Shown here: in pieces, positions 1 to 7,704 of the stretch
Position numbering within the stretch: the first letter of the stretch is position 1
How the letters are laid out: each line of letters opens with the position of its first letter
Source of the DNA: an uncultured Peptococcaceae bacterium
GTDB lineage: Bacteria > Bacillota > Peptococcia > Peptococcales > Peptococcaceae
Direction of reading: 5' to 3'
Length of the DNA stretch: 23,789 nt
Assembly: GCA_900556545.1 (NCBI GenBank)
Contig: USPE01000002.1
Span: 1 to 23,789 of the forward strand
Translations under genes and position numbers: made by a program
Notes under the pieces: generated by a model
Seen by the model: the letters and a program-made list of their open reading frames with translations, nothing else
Database searches by the model: none
Told to the model about the DNA's origin: nothing

Positions 1-1113
1 GCATCTTTCCAAAATGTCCTGCTGCAGCTTCATTGTCAGCAAAATTTTCTTTTCCGCTGTCTGCGTACCCGCCTCGGCCGCCTCAATGGCATTATCCAAT
101 GCGTTGCCTAAAATCAGCGCTAAATCAATAATTTTTATTTTTACATCGCCATACAAAGCAATGGCCGGTATTAAAGTAATATTTTTACTCTGCGCAATAT
201 GGATTTTATTAGATAATACCGTATCCAGGACAATATTTCCGGTGCATTCTATTAAATCCATCTGCAGCGTTTTTAGCATTTGCTGTAATTCCTCCAGCGC
301 GACGTTGGATTTCCCCTCCTGAATATACCCTTGCAGTGCCAAAAGAAAATTTTTAGTATCATGGATATATTTCTTTACCGTGTGATTTTTTTGCACCAGT
401 TCGGCATAATGCGCTTCCTGAATCAGCAGCCGCTGTTCAGATAACTCTGCCTCCAGCTTGATTGCCTGCAAACGCTGCATTTCATCTAATATCTTAAAAA
501 TCACCAAGTTAGACAGCATCAGCAAAATACTGGTGCATATAAAGCTATCCAATGACGCAGAATCGGCGGTTTCTAAAATAAAATAATAGTTTTGCATCAG
601 TATGATAATTGTGACAATGGGATAAATCAAGAATGCTGCATACCACTTATAGCTCAGTTCCTGTCTTGCAGCATGCCTGTCCCGCTGGTAAAAGTACAAA
701 AAAGAATACAGCACCATCACAATAAATTTAGATAAAAATAAACCTATAACATAGTCGTGTAATTGATGCACACCTACAGCATAGACTTTTCCTGCCAATA
801 TCATTAACACAGCATGTACACCATACTCGGCAATTACATTTACCAATAAAAAGAACAGTGTCATAATTACCTTTCTGAAAATATTCCCTTTATAACAGCA
901 AGCTAATAGCAAGTAGTAGATAAAACTCAGCGCAGTCTTTTGCCAAACATTGGCTAAATAATAGGAACTGCTTAACTTGAGAAAGAATATGACAAGGAAA
1001 AAAACAAAAACTATTTTTTTAGAAAACCGCCAGCGCTCAAAAAAGATTCTAAAAAATAAATATGCTAATAATAGTTCAAAAGCCACACCAATAAAATCAA
1101 GAATTAATTTCAT
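1..1113 (-). CDS. GHKL sensor histidine kinase (AgrC-like), 3' end outside window
   Basis: This is a membrane sensor kinase of the GHKL/AgrC class that should phosphorylate the LytTR regulator encoded just upstream. The frame is open from an ATG at 1113 to the window edge, giving 371 residues without a stop. About five to six hydrophobic segments occupy residues 1-205. A coiled linker follows at about 208-245, then the phosphoacceptor box YIHDTKN with His251, then the N-box LGNALDNAIEA with Asn337 and Asn341. The G-box and C-terminus lie beyond the edge. An AGGAG motif lies just upstream of the ATG, and the start is 8 bp after the regulator's stop codon, so the two genes are cotranscribed and probably translationally coupled. 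The signal is unknown, and no AgrD-like peptide or AgrB-like protease gene was seen nearby. Confidence 0.9.
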   Translation of the reverse strand, partial: MKLILDFIGVAFELLLAYLFFRIFFERWRFSKKIVFVFFLVIFFLKLSSSYYLANVWQKTALSFIYYLLLACCYKGNIFRKVIMTLFFLLVNVIAEYGVHAVLMILAGKVYAVGVHQLHDYVIGLFLSKFIVMVLYSFLYFYQRDRHAARQELSYKWYAAFLIYPIVTIIILMQNYYFILETADSASLDSFICTSILLMLSNLVIFKILDEMQRLQAIKLEAELSEQRLLIQEAHYAELVQKNHTVKKYIHDTKNFLLALQGYIQEGKSNVALEELQQMLKTLQMDLIECTGNIVLDTVLSNKIHIAQSKNITLIPAIALYGDVKIKIIDLALILGNALDNAIEAAEAGTQTAEKKILLTMKLQQDILERC

Positions 1114-1121
1114 AATGGCTC

Positions 1122-1844
1122 CTATCCTTCAAATCTTGCATAATAATATTGGTGATATTGTTCTTTGGCCTTTTCTTTACATCTTCGGCTAATGGGCAAA
1201 ACAATCAGTTCATCTTTGGGCAGATAACCCAATGAAACGGTTTCATCCTTCATCTTTTTGATGTATCGACAGTTGACCAGATAGCTTTTGTGAATCCGTA
1301 TAAAATGATACACGGACAGCGCTGTTTCCTGCTCACCAATTTTGCCATACATTTCATAGAGTTTCCCGTTTTTCATGTGAATCATCAATTTACGTTTATC
1401 CGATTCCATATATACAATATCTTTCATTTTTACTTCTATCACTTCTCCACCCTGCGGGATCCGAAAAATATCGTGGGCTATGCGATAATATTTTATGCAC
1501 CGCTTAAATTCTTCCGCAAATAACTCTGCATCCAACGGTTTTAATAAAAATTGAAAGGTACGCAGATGAAAAGCGGAAGATACATATTGGGTATAGGCTG
1601 AAATAAAAACCAATATCAAGTCGGGATTTTTTATTTGCAGCTGCCGGGCAAGCTCCAAACCGGTCATTGCGCCATCCAGTTCAATATCCAAAAACACCAG
1701 ATCAAACAACTGGTTGCTGGCCAGCATGGCCTCTGCAGAACCAAATTCATAAATTTGCGTGATCATTTGCCCTTGCTGTTTCTCTATCTCCTGCCGCAAT
1801 TGTTCACGAATTGGTATATTGTCTTCACAAATTCCAATTATCAT
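1122..1844 (-). CDS. LytTR-family response regulator
   Basis: This is a transcription regulator of the AgrA/ComE/VirR class, 240 residues. An N-terminal receiver domain (about 1-120) shows the acidic pair Glu7-Asp8, the phosphoacceptor Asp53 in VFLDIE, and the conserved Lys102 in LLKPL. The C-terminal LytTR DNA-binding domain (about 135-235) contains DIVYMESDKRKLMIHM and FIRIHKSYLVNCRYIKKM. The start at 1844 is preferred over an in-frame ATG six codons upstream, because AGGAGG at 1852-1857 sits 7 nt before it and overlaps the upstream alternative. It is the first gene of an operon with the GHKL kinase. The likely target is the divergent ABC transporter operon, whose promoter carries a direct repeat with LytTR-like spacing. 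Confidence 0.93.
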   Translation of the reverse strand: MIIGICEDNIPIREQLRQEIEKQQGQMITQIYEFGSAEAMLASNQLFDLVFLDIELDGAMTGLELARQLQIKNPDLILVFISAYTQYVSSAFHLRTFQFLLKPLDAELFAEEFKRCIKYYRIAHDIFRIPQGGEVIEVKMKDIVYMESDKRKLMIHMKNGKLYEMYGKIGEQETALSVYHFIRIHKSYLVNCRYIKKMKDETVSLGYLPKDELIVLPISRRCKEKAKEQYHQYYYARFEG

Positions 1845-1869
1845 AAATATCCCTCCTGTCATTGTTTTT

Positions 1870-1899
1870 ATAGTACAATATTGTTTCAGATAAAATCAA
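1870..1899 (-). promoter_or_regulatory. Promoter of the regulator-kinase operon
   Basis: Read on the minus strand, a TTGATT -35 element (1894-1899) and a TACTAT -10 element (1870-1875) are separated by 18 bp. The promoter lies just upstream of the response-regulator ribosome binding site. It is predicted from motif match only. Confidence 0.55.
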
Positions 1900-1903
1900 C
1901 TGC

Positions 1904-1935
1904 CCAACATAATAATCAAAAAATTATTACGTTGG
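1904..1935. promoter_or_regulatory. Imperfect dyad next to the regulator promoter
   Basis: CCAACATAATAAT (1904-1916) and ATTATTACGTTGG (1923-1935) form a 13-bp inverted repeat with one mismatch and a 6-bp centre. It abuts the -35 element of the regulator-kinase promoter, so it could be an operator. The binding protein is unknown. Confidence 0.4.
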
Positions 1936-2012
1936 ACTATCCATTATAAAAACAGTTCCATTCACAGCAGCATAACCGCATAAAGCCTGTTAAAGCCATT
2001 TCAATCTGCCGA

Positions 2013-2043
2013 TTATGACAAAATTTGTACCGTTTATGACAAA
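2013..2043 (+). promoter_or_regulatory. Direct-repeat operator, probable LytTR binding site
   Basis: TTATGACAAA occurs exactly at 2013-2022 and 2034-2043, a period of 21 bp, so both copies face the same side of the helix. LytTR regulators such as AgrA, ComE and PlnC are known to bind paired direct repeats of about 9 bp separated by about 12 bp, just upstream of the -35 element. Here the second copy ends 4 bp before the -35 element. Assignment to the neighbouring regulator is inference. Confidence 0.65.
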
Positions 2044-2047
2044 TTAA

Positions 2048-2076
2048 TTGCTTCGTTTGTATTTTACTGCTATGCT
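2048..2076 (+). promoter_or_regulatory. Promoter of the ABC transporter operon
   Basis: TTGCTT (2048-2053), a 17-bp spacer and TATGCT (2071-2076) give a plausible housekeeping promoter with a weak -35 element. That fits activation from the direct repeat immediately upstream. Transcription would start near 2083, about 65 nt before the ATPase gene. Confidence 0.6.
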
Positions 2077-2148
2077 TAATGGATAGTATTTCATGTATGG
2101 CCCTGCTTTTATCTACGGATCGTTATCAACTGAAAGAGGGATTATTCT

Positions 2149-2817
2149 ATGGAACCAATTTTAGTTTTACAGCACGTTACCAAACAATACGGAAAAAATT
2201 TAAGTATATTAAAAGATATCAACTACACATTTCAAAAAGGAACATTCTATGGTGTGATTGGAGCATCGGGCGCAGGTAAAACAACACTGTTGCAGCTGCT
2301 GGGTACATTGGATGAAGTTACTTCCGGCGAATTATATATTAAAAATCGTCCTGTTCATAACTTAAACAGCAAAGAAAAAGCTCAACTGCGCAATCAACAC
2401 ATTGGCTTTGTATTTCAGTCCTATTTTTTGAACAGTAAACTGACTGCTGTAGAAAATGTAATGCTGCCCATGTTAATTACAGAGCGTTCCTTTGCTCTGT
2501 GTCAACAAAAAGCAACAGAACTACTGGTGCAACTCGGTTTGGAACTGCGATTGACCCACTTGCCCGGCCAATTATCCGGCGGCGAACAACAACGAGTTGC
2601 CATTGCCCGTGCCCTAGCCAATGATCCGGACATTCTTTTAGCGGACGAACCTACGGGTAATTTGGACGAAGAAACTGAGCAATCTATTATGCAACTTTTT
2701 TGTGATTTGGTGCAAAACACCGGAAAAACAATCATTATGGTTACCCACAACCGTTCATTACTACATGCTGTTGATCAGGTGTTGTTGCTGGAGGAAGGTT
2801 GCTTAAAACAACTTTAG
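2149..2817 (+). CDS. ABC transporter ATP-binding protein (MacB/LolD/BceA type)
   Basis: This cytoplasmic ATPase subunit of 222 residues should power the FtsX-type permeases encoded next. All nucleotide-binding motifs are present in order: Walker A GASGAGKTT (38-46), Q-loop Gln90 in FVFQS, signature LSGGEQQR (142-149), Walker B DILLADE (161-167), the following PTGNLD, and H-loop His200 in VTHN. This set is typical of the ATPases paired with MacB, LolCDE and BceAB permeases. A purine-rich GAAAGAGGG site precedes the ATG. The permease gene starts 15 bp after the stop codon. The substrate is unknown. Linkage to a GHKL/LytTR system suggests a peptide, antimicrobial or envelope-stress role, which is inference. 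Confidence 0.94.
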   Translation: MEPILVLQHVTKQYGKNLSILKDINYTFQKGTFYGVIGASGAGKTTLLQLLGTLDEVTSGELYIKNRPVHNLNSKEKAQLRNQHIGFVFQSYFLNSKLTAVENVMLPMLITERSFALCQQKATELLVQLGLELRLTHLPGQLSGGEQQRVAIARALANDPDILLADEPTGNLDEETEQSIMQLFCDLVQNTGKTIIMVTHNRSLLHAVDQVLLLEEGCLKQL

Positions 2818-2832
2818 CAAAGGGGATTGGTT

Positions 2833-4035
2833 ATGGACAAAAAGGCAATTTTAAGAAAAAGTTTATCCTTACATAAAGGGATTGTCCTGTTGACTATTTT
2901 ATTGTTAGCAACTTTGTTAACTGGAGCGTTTATCAGTTATACGCTCTCTAACAGCATTCCTCAGATGATAGAAAAACAAAAAAATACCAACATTGGCGCA
3001 CGAATCCTTTTTATCACACCTGATGATTTAACCTGGGAACAAGGTGAGATAGAGCAATTGAACCAACGAGAGCATATTGAGCTTATTTTTTCACAAGAGG
3101 AAGGATATTGGGGGAATACGGTAGACACTGCAGAAGGAGCAATCAATGCCAGTTTTCTTGGCTCAGTAAACAGCATGTTGCCGCAAGATATCATTCTGGG
3201 AAAATCTCAAAACTTAGAAGACTACGAGGTTTTAATCCCTTCCAAGGTAGTGTTCCCCGATGGCAGTACAGCAGATGGGATTGATTTTATTGGGCAAACC
3301 TGTTCTACAAGTGCTCCCTGCCCTACTTATATAGATGCACAACATCATATTGATGAATCCAAAACAACCTATCACACAATAGAATTTAACATTGTAGGGG
3401 TTTATGATGTAACAAAACAGGTTCACGACGAAAATCAGTTCTTTACCACTATGGAAACTGTTAAACATCTATCTCACATTACCAATGGTAATCTATATGA
3501 TTTTATGGAACCGAACCAAACTATGATGCTCTTAACCGATACCTACACCCATGCTCAGCAATTAGGATTGCAGCTCAAAACGGAAGGATATGATATTGGT
3601 ATGGGCTTAATTTTTGATTATGCACTGTTATACGGCATCCAATATTTAAGTGCGGCCATCAGTATTCTTACCATAGTACTTAGCTGTTGTATTGTATTCT
3701 TTCTATTAAGGAGAAATATCCGGAAAAAATATACCGATATTGGTTTATTAAAAATAATTGGCTACCAAGATAAACAGATCCTAAAACTTGTGGCAGAACA
3801 ATGTTTTATCCTGTTTTTTATTGCCGGTATACTGGCAATAGGAGGTTATGGTTCCCTATATCCGCACATCAACAATGCCTTATTTGCTGCGGTTTATCTG
3901 CCCATTTTTTCTACCCGTTTTTTGTTTGCCGCAATTGTATTCTTGTTTGTGATTCCGGGTGTAACACTTCTATTGTTATCCAAACAGTTAAAAAAGATTT
4001 CACCCATTGTAATGCTGAAAGAAGAGGATGTATGA
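2833..4035 (+). CDS. FtsX-family ABC transporter permease
   Basis: This integral membrane permease of 400 residues has one transmembrane helix near residues 14-36, a large extracytoplasmic domain (about 37-265), and three C-terminal helices (about 268-292, 320-345, 355-385). That is the four-helix MacB/FtsX layout. The cytoplasmic stretch LLKIIGYQDKQILKL is the typical coupling segment after the second helix. The ATG at 2833 follows AGGGG (2821-2825) by 7 nt and is preferred over an in-frame TTG two codons upstream. The stop codon overlaps the next start (ATGA), indicating coupled translation. Such transporters usually export or sense hydrophobic or peptide substrates by mechanotransmission rather than classical pore transport. 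Confidence 0.9.
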   Translation: MDKKAILRKSLSLHKGIVLLTILLLATLLTGAFISYTLSNSIPQMIEKQKNTNIGARILFITPDDLTWEQGEIEQLNQREHIELIFSQEEGYWGNTVDTAEGAINASFLGSVNSMLPQDIILGKSQNLEDYEVLIPSKVVFPDGSTADGIDFIGQTCSTSAPCPTYIDAQHHIDESKTTYHTIEFNIVGVYDVTKQVHDENQFFTTMETVKHLSHITNGNLYDFMEPNQTMMLLTDTYTHAQQLGLQLKTEGYDIGMGLIFDYALLYGIQYLSAAISILTIVLSCCIVFFLLRRNIRKKYTDIGLLKIIGYQDKQILKLVAEQCFILFFIAGILAIGGYGSLYPHINNALFAAVYLPIFSTRFLFAAIVFLFVIPGVTLLLLSKQLKKISPIVMLKEEDV

Positions 4036-4604
4036 AAACATATTTCAATTTATTGCACATGGCTTTGCAAGAACAAAAACGAACCGGACAATTTAAGTGG
4101 TTCATCATACTGTTACTCTGTATTGTGTTTATGATGAAAGTTGCTTTTTTTGCACAAAGTACGGCATTACTTTTATCCGCTAACGGTGTGGATGTGGTAT
4201 CACAAGCAGCGCTGCATGGTTTGCAGCTTTTGGCGGTATGTACTTTAATCATTTTTTTAATTTGTTTTACCATTCTCCAACTGATGAAAATACAGGATTT
4301 ACAGAAACAAATCATCCTATTGAAAATCCTTGGGTATCGGAATATACAAATTACATATTATTGTACATCCGTCTGGTTTTTCATCATAGCAGCTGCCGCA
4401 TTATGCGCCAACCTGTTTCTTTTTATCGGCGGATATGGGATTTTAAATCACATTGGTTTCACAGCTATTGATTTCCAATTGTCTGTGTATCTTCAAGCCG
4501 TTGTCTATAGTGACAGTTTGCTTTTTATTTATACCTTTTTTCTCTTCACATTGCAGCATTGGTTTATAAAAAGTATTATAAACCGGCACTTTCTAAGGAG
4601 ATGA
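4032..4604 (+). CDS. Short FtsX-like permease lacking the extracytoplasmic domain
   Basis: This is a membrane protein of 190 residues with about four hydrophobic segments (about 22-42, 58-82, 110-135, 148-178). Its sequence LLKILGYRNIQITYY, followed by a segment ending FIGGYG, matches the coupling and third-helix region of the preceding permease, so it is a second permease-type subunit. The long loop between the first two helices is missing. The ATG at 4032 overlaps the previous stop codon. It probably forms an asymmetric heterodimer with the full-length permease. Membership of the FtsX family is inferred from internal resemblance, not from a search. Confidence 0.72.
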   Translation: MKTYFNLLHMALQEQKRTGQFKWFIILLLCIVFMMKVAFFAQSTALLLSANGVDVVSQAALHGLQLLAVCTLIIFLICFTILQLMKIQDLQKQIILLKILGYRNIQITYYCTSVWFFIIAAAALCANLFLFIGGYGILNHIGFTAIDFQLSVYLQAVVYSDSLLFIYTFFLFTLQHWFIKSIINRHFLRR

Positions 4605-4610
4605 TGTTTT

Positions 4611-5207
4611 TTGAAAATTAAAAAAGTATATTATTTCTACAGTATGATTACATGTTTGATTATCATCAGCGCCGTCCTGTGCAGTTATTCTAATTTTGCA
4701 GCGGTTCAAAAAGGCGGTATGCAATTTATCGTACACAGTGAGCAATATCAAATAACCGAACGTCCTTTTCGGGAACCCGTTTCATTTACACTTGATTGGA
4801 ACAATATAGAAGCATCTATCGGTAAAGAAATTTTTCGAGATGATGACTGTGTCATTTCTATCCAGACAATCCAAGATGATAACAACGGCGGATATAAAAT
4901 CTTTTTTGATGCAAGAGGTTCTTATCATCAAGACGGCGCTAGATTGATAACGCTGTTATCACATGAGCAAGAAAACGCAGATGGCTATCTGCGCACAACT
5001 GTAGGCGATTATCAATATGAAACGAAACAGTGTTACACAAAAGCCCCAATCTGTTATTTAGATGGGGATACGTTTGCCTATTCTGTTTTTCCGTTAGAAT
5101 GTTATCTCCATGGGCAACTGCTGACCACAGAGCAAATCAGAAATAATAATCACACAGTGGAAATAGAGCTGGTGGGATTAAAGGAAGTTGTTTGGACACG
5201 AATTTAA
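4611..5207 (+). CDS. Secreted or membrane-anchored protein of unknown function
   Basis: This protein of 198 residues has a basic N-terminus and one hydrophobic segment (about 8-30), fitting a signal peptide or anchor. The rest is soluble and probably extracytoplasmic. The cysteine after ISAVL does not make a good lipobox. The start is a TTG at 4611 placed 10 nt after AAGGAG (4595-4600). The ATGs between them are out of frame and soon hit a stop. It follows the short permease by 6 bp, so it belongs to the same operon and may be a substrate-binding or accessory subunit. No family was recognised. Fragments resembling its interior recur just downstream at 5209-5248. Confidence 0.65.
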   Translation: MKIKKVYYFYSMITCLIIISAVLCSYSNFAAVQKGGMQFIVHSEQYQITERPFREPVSFTLDWNNIEASIGKEIFRDDDCVISIQTIQDDNNGGYKIFFDARGSYHQDGARLITLLSHEQENADGYLRTTVGDYQYETKQCYTKAPICYLDGDTFAYSVFPLECYLHGQLLTTEQIRNNNHTVEIELVGLKEVVWTRI

Positions 5208-5208
5208 G

Positions 5209-5248
5209 TTTACTCTTGATTGGCATCGACAAACCAAGATGATAACAA
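5209..5248 (+). repeat. Debris of a duplicated piece of the upstream gene
   Basis: TTTACTCTTGATTGG (5209-5223) matches 4785-4799 at 14 of 15 bases, and CCAAGATGATAACAA (5234-5248) matches 4871-4885 exactly. The order is the same, but the 71 bp between them in the gene is reduced to 10 bp here. This looks like the remains of a partial tandem duplication with an internal deletion. Confidence 0.45.
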
Positions 5249-5320
5249 TCATACAAAAGCGCATGCGCACTTATGAGGAATACGAGCAACGCTCACCGAT
5301 ATACAACGGAGGATTTATCT

Positions 5321-5902
5321 ATGAAACAGGCTCACAGAAAATCAATTGTTTTACTTTGCCTGCTTACAGCTTTGAGCAGCTGTCTGCTGGTCTATTATGC
5401 AGGCGGCATTATCCAAAGCGCAGAATCTGCTGTTGCCGGATTTATGGCGTTGCACTGGAATCGGCTCAGCCTTGGGTTCTTTTTGTTATGGTTTATGGGC
5501 ACGTTGCTGCTGTTGACCCACACCGTTGCCCAAAGTAAGAAAGAGCAGCTAACTTGCACAACAAAAGGGATTTTATTAACTGCCGGTAAAAAATCTTGGC
5601 GTTTATGCCTTCTTCTATGCTCTATTTACGCTTATGGTTTCCTGTATACGTATATGCTTATGTTGCTGCTTAAAGTTAAACAATATTATAATCCGGCTAC
5701 CATGGTTTATGTATATGGCACAATGGCTTTTCTTTTAACAACGGCTCTGATTGGATCTTTCTTTCGGTACAGTCCGTTCTTTTCCAAACAAAATCATTGC
5801 AAAGATATCTTTTTAAATGCAGAAAATTTTGCACTTTATCATTGCGCTTGTGTAATTGTGCTTGTCATGCTGCTATATGGAAAAAATCTATTTTTTACTT
5901 GA
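5321..5902 (+). CDS. Four-helix membrane protein, last gene of transporter operon
   Basis: This integral membrane protein of 193 residues has hydrophobic segments at about 8-32, 42-66, 85-112, 122-145 and 165-188, so four or five helices. The ATG at 5321 follows CGGAGG (5307-5312) by 8 nt and is preferred over an in-frame ATG 16 codons earlier that lacks a ribosome binding site. It lies on the same strand and in the same run as the ABC genes, and the palindromic terminator at 5920-5985 ends the run. No family was recognised. It is probably an accessory membrane component of the transporter or of an immunity function, inferred from position only. Confidence 0.62.
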   Translation: MKQAHRKSIVLLCLLTALSSCLLVYYAGGIIQSAESAVAGFMALHWNRLSLGFFLLWFMGTLLLLTHTVAQSKKEQLTCTTKGILLTAGKKSWRLCLLLCSIYAYGFLYTYMLMLLLKVKQYYNPATMVYVYGTMAFLLTTALIGSFFRYSPFFSKQNHCKDIFLNAENFALYHCACVIVLVMLLYGKNLFFT

Positions 5903-5919
5903 GATAAGCAAAAACACTA

Positions 5920-5985
5920 TCCACTAAAAAAGGCTCTATCGTCAATGTCAGGGACTAATTCCCGCACTGATGATAGAGCCTTTTT
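5920..5985. terminator. Bidirectional terminator, left copy of the 66-bp repeat
   Basis: An A-rich run followed by GGCTCTATC (5932-5940) pairs with GATAGAGCC (5972-5980), which is followed by a T run. Inner arms GTCA/TGAT and GGGA/TCCC extend the stem across most of the element. It ends the transporter operon on the plus strand and the DpnII endonuclease gene on the minus strand. A copy with one mismatch lies at 10653-10718. Confidence 0.8.
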
Positions 5986-5989
5986 CTTT

Positions 5990-6892
5990 TTATATAAATA
6001 TCTCTTTCATTACACCCTGTTCCATATCATCAATGTTATAAATGTGCTCCATCACATCAAAAGTTTCCCGCAGATTTCCTCTGGCACTTTTCCACCCAAT
6101 ACCATCTGTAAACCATACAAATTCAAACCCATCTACTGTATCTGCTTCTTGTGATAACATCTTATAACTACGTGCTGTTTCATTTAATTTAGAGCCACCG
6201 CTGGAGTAGAAATTTGTTTCTATTGCGTAGATTTTATTTTCTGTCTTAATAACAAAGTCAAATCTCTTCGCTGCTTTTCCCTGATTTGATAGTGCAGATA
6301 AATCTATATTCCATTTTTTTTCAATGTCAACAAGATACATCTCCTTAAAGTAATGAACATTTCTTTTGAAACCAGCATCTTTTATGTATTTTTCAACTAA
6401 ATCCTCCATTAAATGGCCGCCTCTGTTTTTACGCCCATTGGAATCAAGCCCTGTTTCTACTCCCATTACATAATCTACAAGGTTATGGATAAGATGGTTC
6501 TGCAACAAATCGAACAATCCTGTTTTCTCCATAAAGTAACAGTATCGCTCCAGTGTTTCAGATAAATGACGATTCGCTCTATGTTCTTCATCATTCAATA
6601 TACCAAAATTGAATTTATATAGATATCCGCCATTCTCATCTTGGCAATAAATTTCGTTTTCTCTTTTAGCAAGTAAAACCGGAATCACTTTTAATGTATT
6701 GGGATAGTTCTTTATAATATTGATAAAGTCTTCTTTAATATTTTTACTGCCAATAAGAGAATTTAAAATATGAAGCTCAATCTTAATTGCATCTACATTC
6801 CTATATACCTTTTCAAAGTCAACATAATACGCATAACTTGATATGCTGGCTTTAAAATTTCCTAACCATTCATCAAAGTTTCTGTTTCTCAT
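5990..6892 (-). CDS. dpnB: DpnII/MboI-family type II restriction endonuclease
   Basis: This predicted endonuclease of 300 residues should cut unmethylated GATC. The family signature is clear: RGGHLMEDLVEKYI (157-170), then KRFDFVI with Asp212, then YAIETNFYSSGGSKLNE with Glu225 and Asn227 forming the PD-(D/E)xK-type active site, then TARSYK. Length is close to the DpnII enzyme (about 288 residues). The start overlaps the end of the DpnA-like methylase gene by 20 bp. Gene order Dam-like methylase, DpnA-like methylase, endonuclease is that of the pneumococcal DpnII operon. GATC specificity is inferred from family and gene order; the symbol follows that system. Confidence 0.9.
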   Translation of the reverse strand: MRNRNFDEWLGNFKASISSYAYYVDFEKVYRNVDAIKIELHILNSLIGSKNIKEDFINIIKNYPNTLKVIPVLLAKRENEIYCQDENGGYLYKFNFGILNDEEHRANRHLSETLERYCYFMEKTGLFDLLQNHLIHNLVDYVMGVETGLDSNGRKNRGGHLMEDLVEKYIKDAGFKRNVHYFKEMYLVDIEKKWNIDLSALSNQGKAAKRFDFVIKTENKIYAIETNFYSSGGSKLNETARSYKMLSQEADTVDGFEFVWFTDGIGWKSARGNLRETFDVMEHIYNIDDMEQGVMKEIFI

Positions 6893-7688
6893 TTTGTACT
6901 TTCTCCAATCTTCTTTGCGTAATTTGTAAATATTCTTCTACATTGTCTATACCAATAAACTTTCTATTATGTTTTAGTGCAACTACTCCTGTTGTACCTG
7001 AACCACAAAACGGATCTAAGATAACTTGTCTTTCTTCCGTTGAAGCTAATACAATTCGCTCTAATAAATATTCTGGCTTTTGAGTTGGATGTTTCCCTTC
7101 TATTTTTTCACTTTGCTTTGTTAAACTACCTATCCAAACATCTTTCATTTGTTTACCTTCATTTAATTCTTTCATTTTTTGATAATTAAAAAAATGCCGA
7201 CACGTTTTCTCATCCTTCCGAGCCCACAATATAGTTTCGGTAGAATGGGTAAAGCATCGACACGCTAAATTTGGCGGTGGATTTGTTTTCTGCCAAGTAA
7301 TGTTATTGATAATTTTAAATCCTTCCTGTTCCAATGCCATACCAATTGAATAGATATTGTGCAATGTCCCTGAAATCCAAATTGTTCCGTTTGGTTTTAA
7401 TACTCTCTTACATAGTTTTATCCATCTTCTATTAAATTTGTGCTTTTCTTCGATGCTTTTTCCATTTTCAAATTTCAATTTATCCCAAGCTCCTTTATTC
7501 ACAGACACCATCTTACCGCCTTGACACGTTACTCCGTCATTGCTTAAAAAATAAGGCGGATCAGCAAATATCATATCGACACTCTCTGTCTTTATTTTTC
7601 TTAAAATCTGAAAGGAATCGCCCAATACAATTCCTGCATCGTTCGTTTCATAATAAAAAGGGACTGTCTTGGCAATTATTTTTCTCAT
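6873..7688 (-). CDS. dpnA: DpnA-like adenine DNA methyltransferase (beta class)
   Basis: This is the second methylase of a DpnII-type system, 271 residues from the ATG at 7688. Motif order is that of beta-class amino-methyltransferases. The catalytic DPPY (about 44-47) comes first, then a target-recognition region, then KHPTQKP (about 200-206), then the AdoMet-binding DPFCGSGTT (about 226-234). In the DpnII system DpnA also methylates single-stranded GATC, which helps protect DNA entering by transformation; that role is known for the family and only assumed here. A GTG directly before the ATG is a possible alternative start, and AGGGG lies upstream. It follows the Dam-like gene by 16 bp and overlaps the endonuclease gene. 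Confidence 0.9.
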   Translation of the reverse strand: MRKIIAKTVPFYYETNDAGIVLGDSFQILRKIKTESVDMIFADPPYFLSNDGVTCQGGKMVSVNKGAWDKLKFENGKSIEEKHKFNRRWIKLCKRVLKPNGTIWISGTLHNIYSIGMALEQEGFKIINNITWQKTNPPPNLACRCFTHSTETILWARKDEKTCRHFFNYQKMKELNEGKQMKDVWIGSLTKQSEKIEGKHPTQKPEYLLERIVLASTEERQVILDPFCGSGTTGVVALKHNRKFIGIDNVEEYLQITQRRLEKVQNEKQKL

Positions 7689-7704
7689 CACACCAACCCC
7701 TACC

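Noticed and set aside
4611..4710. Lipoprotein signal in the 198-residue protein
   Set aside because: The cysteine after ISAVL does not fit the usual lipobox, which needs a small residue directly before the cysteine.
5188..5538. Plus-strand open frame overlapping the end of the secreted protein gene and the start of the four-helix gene
   Set aside because: It has no ribosome binding site, overlaps two better genes, and its first part matches the duplicated debris at 5209-5248.
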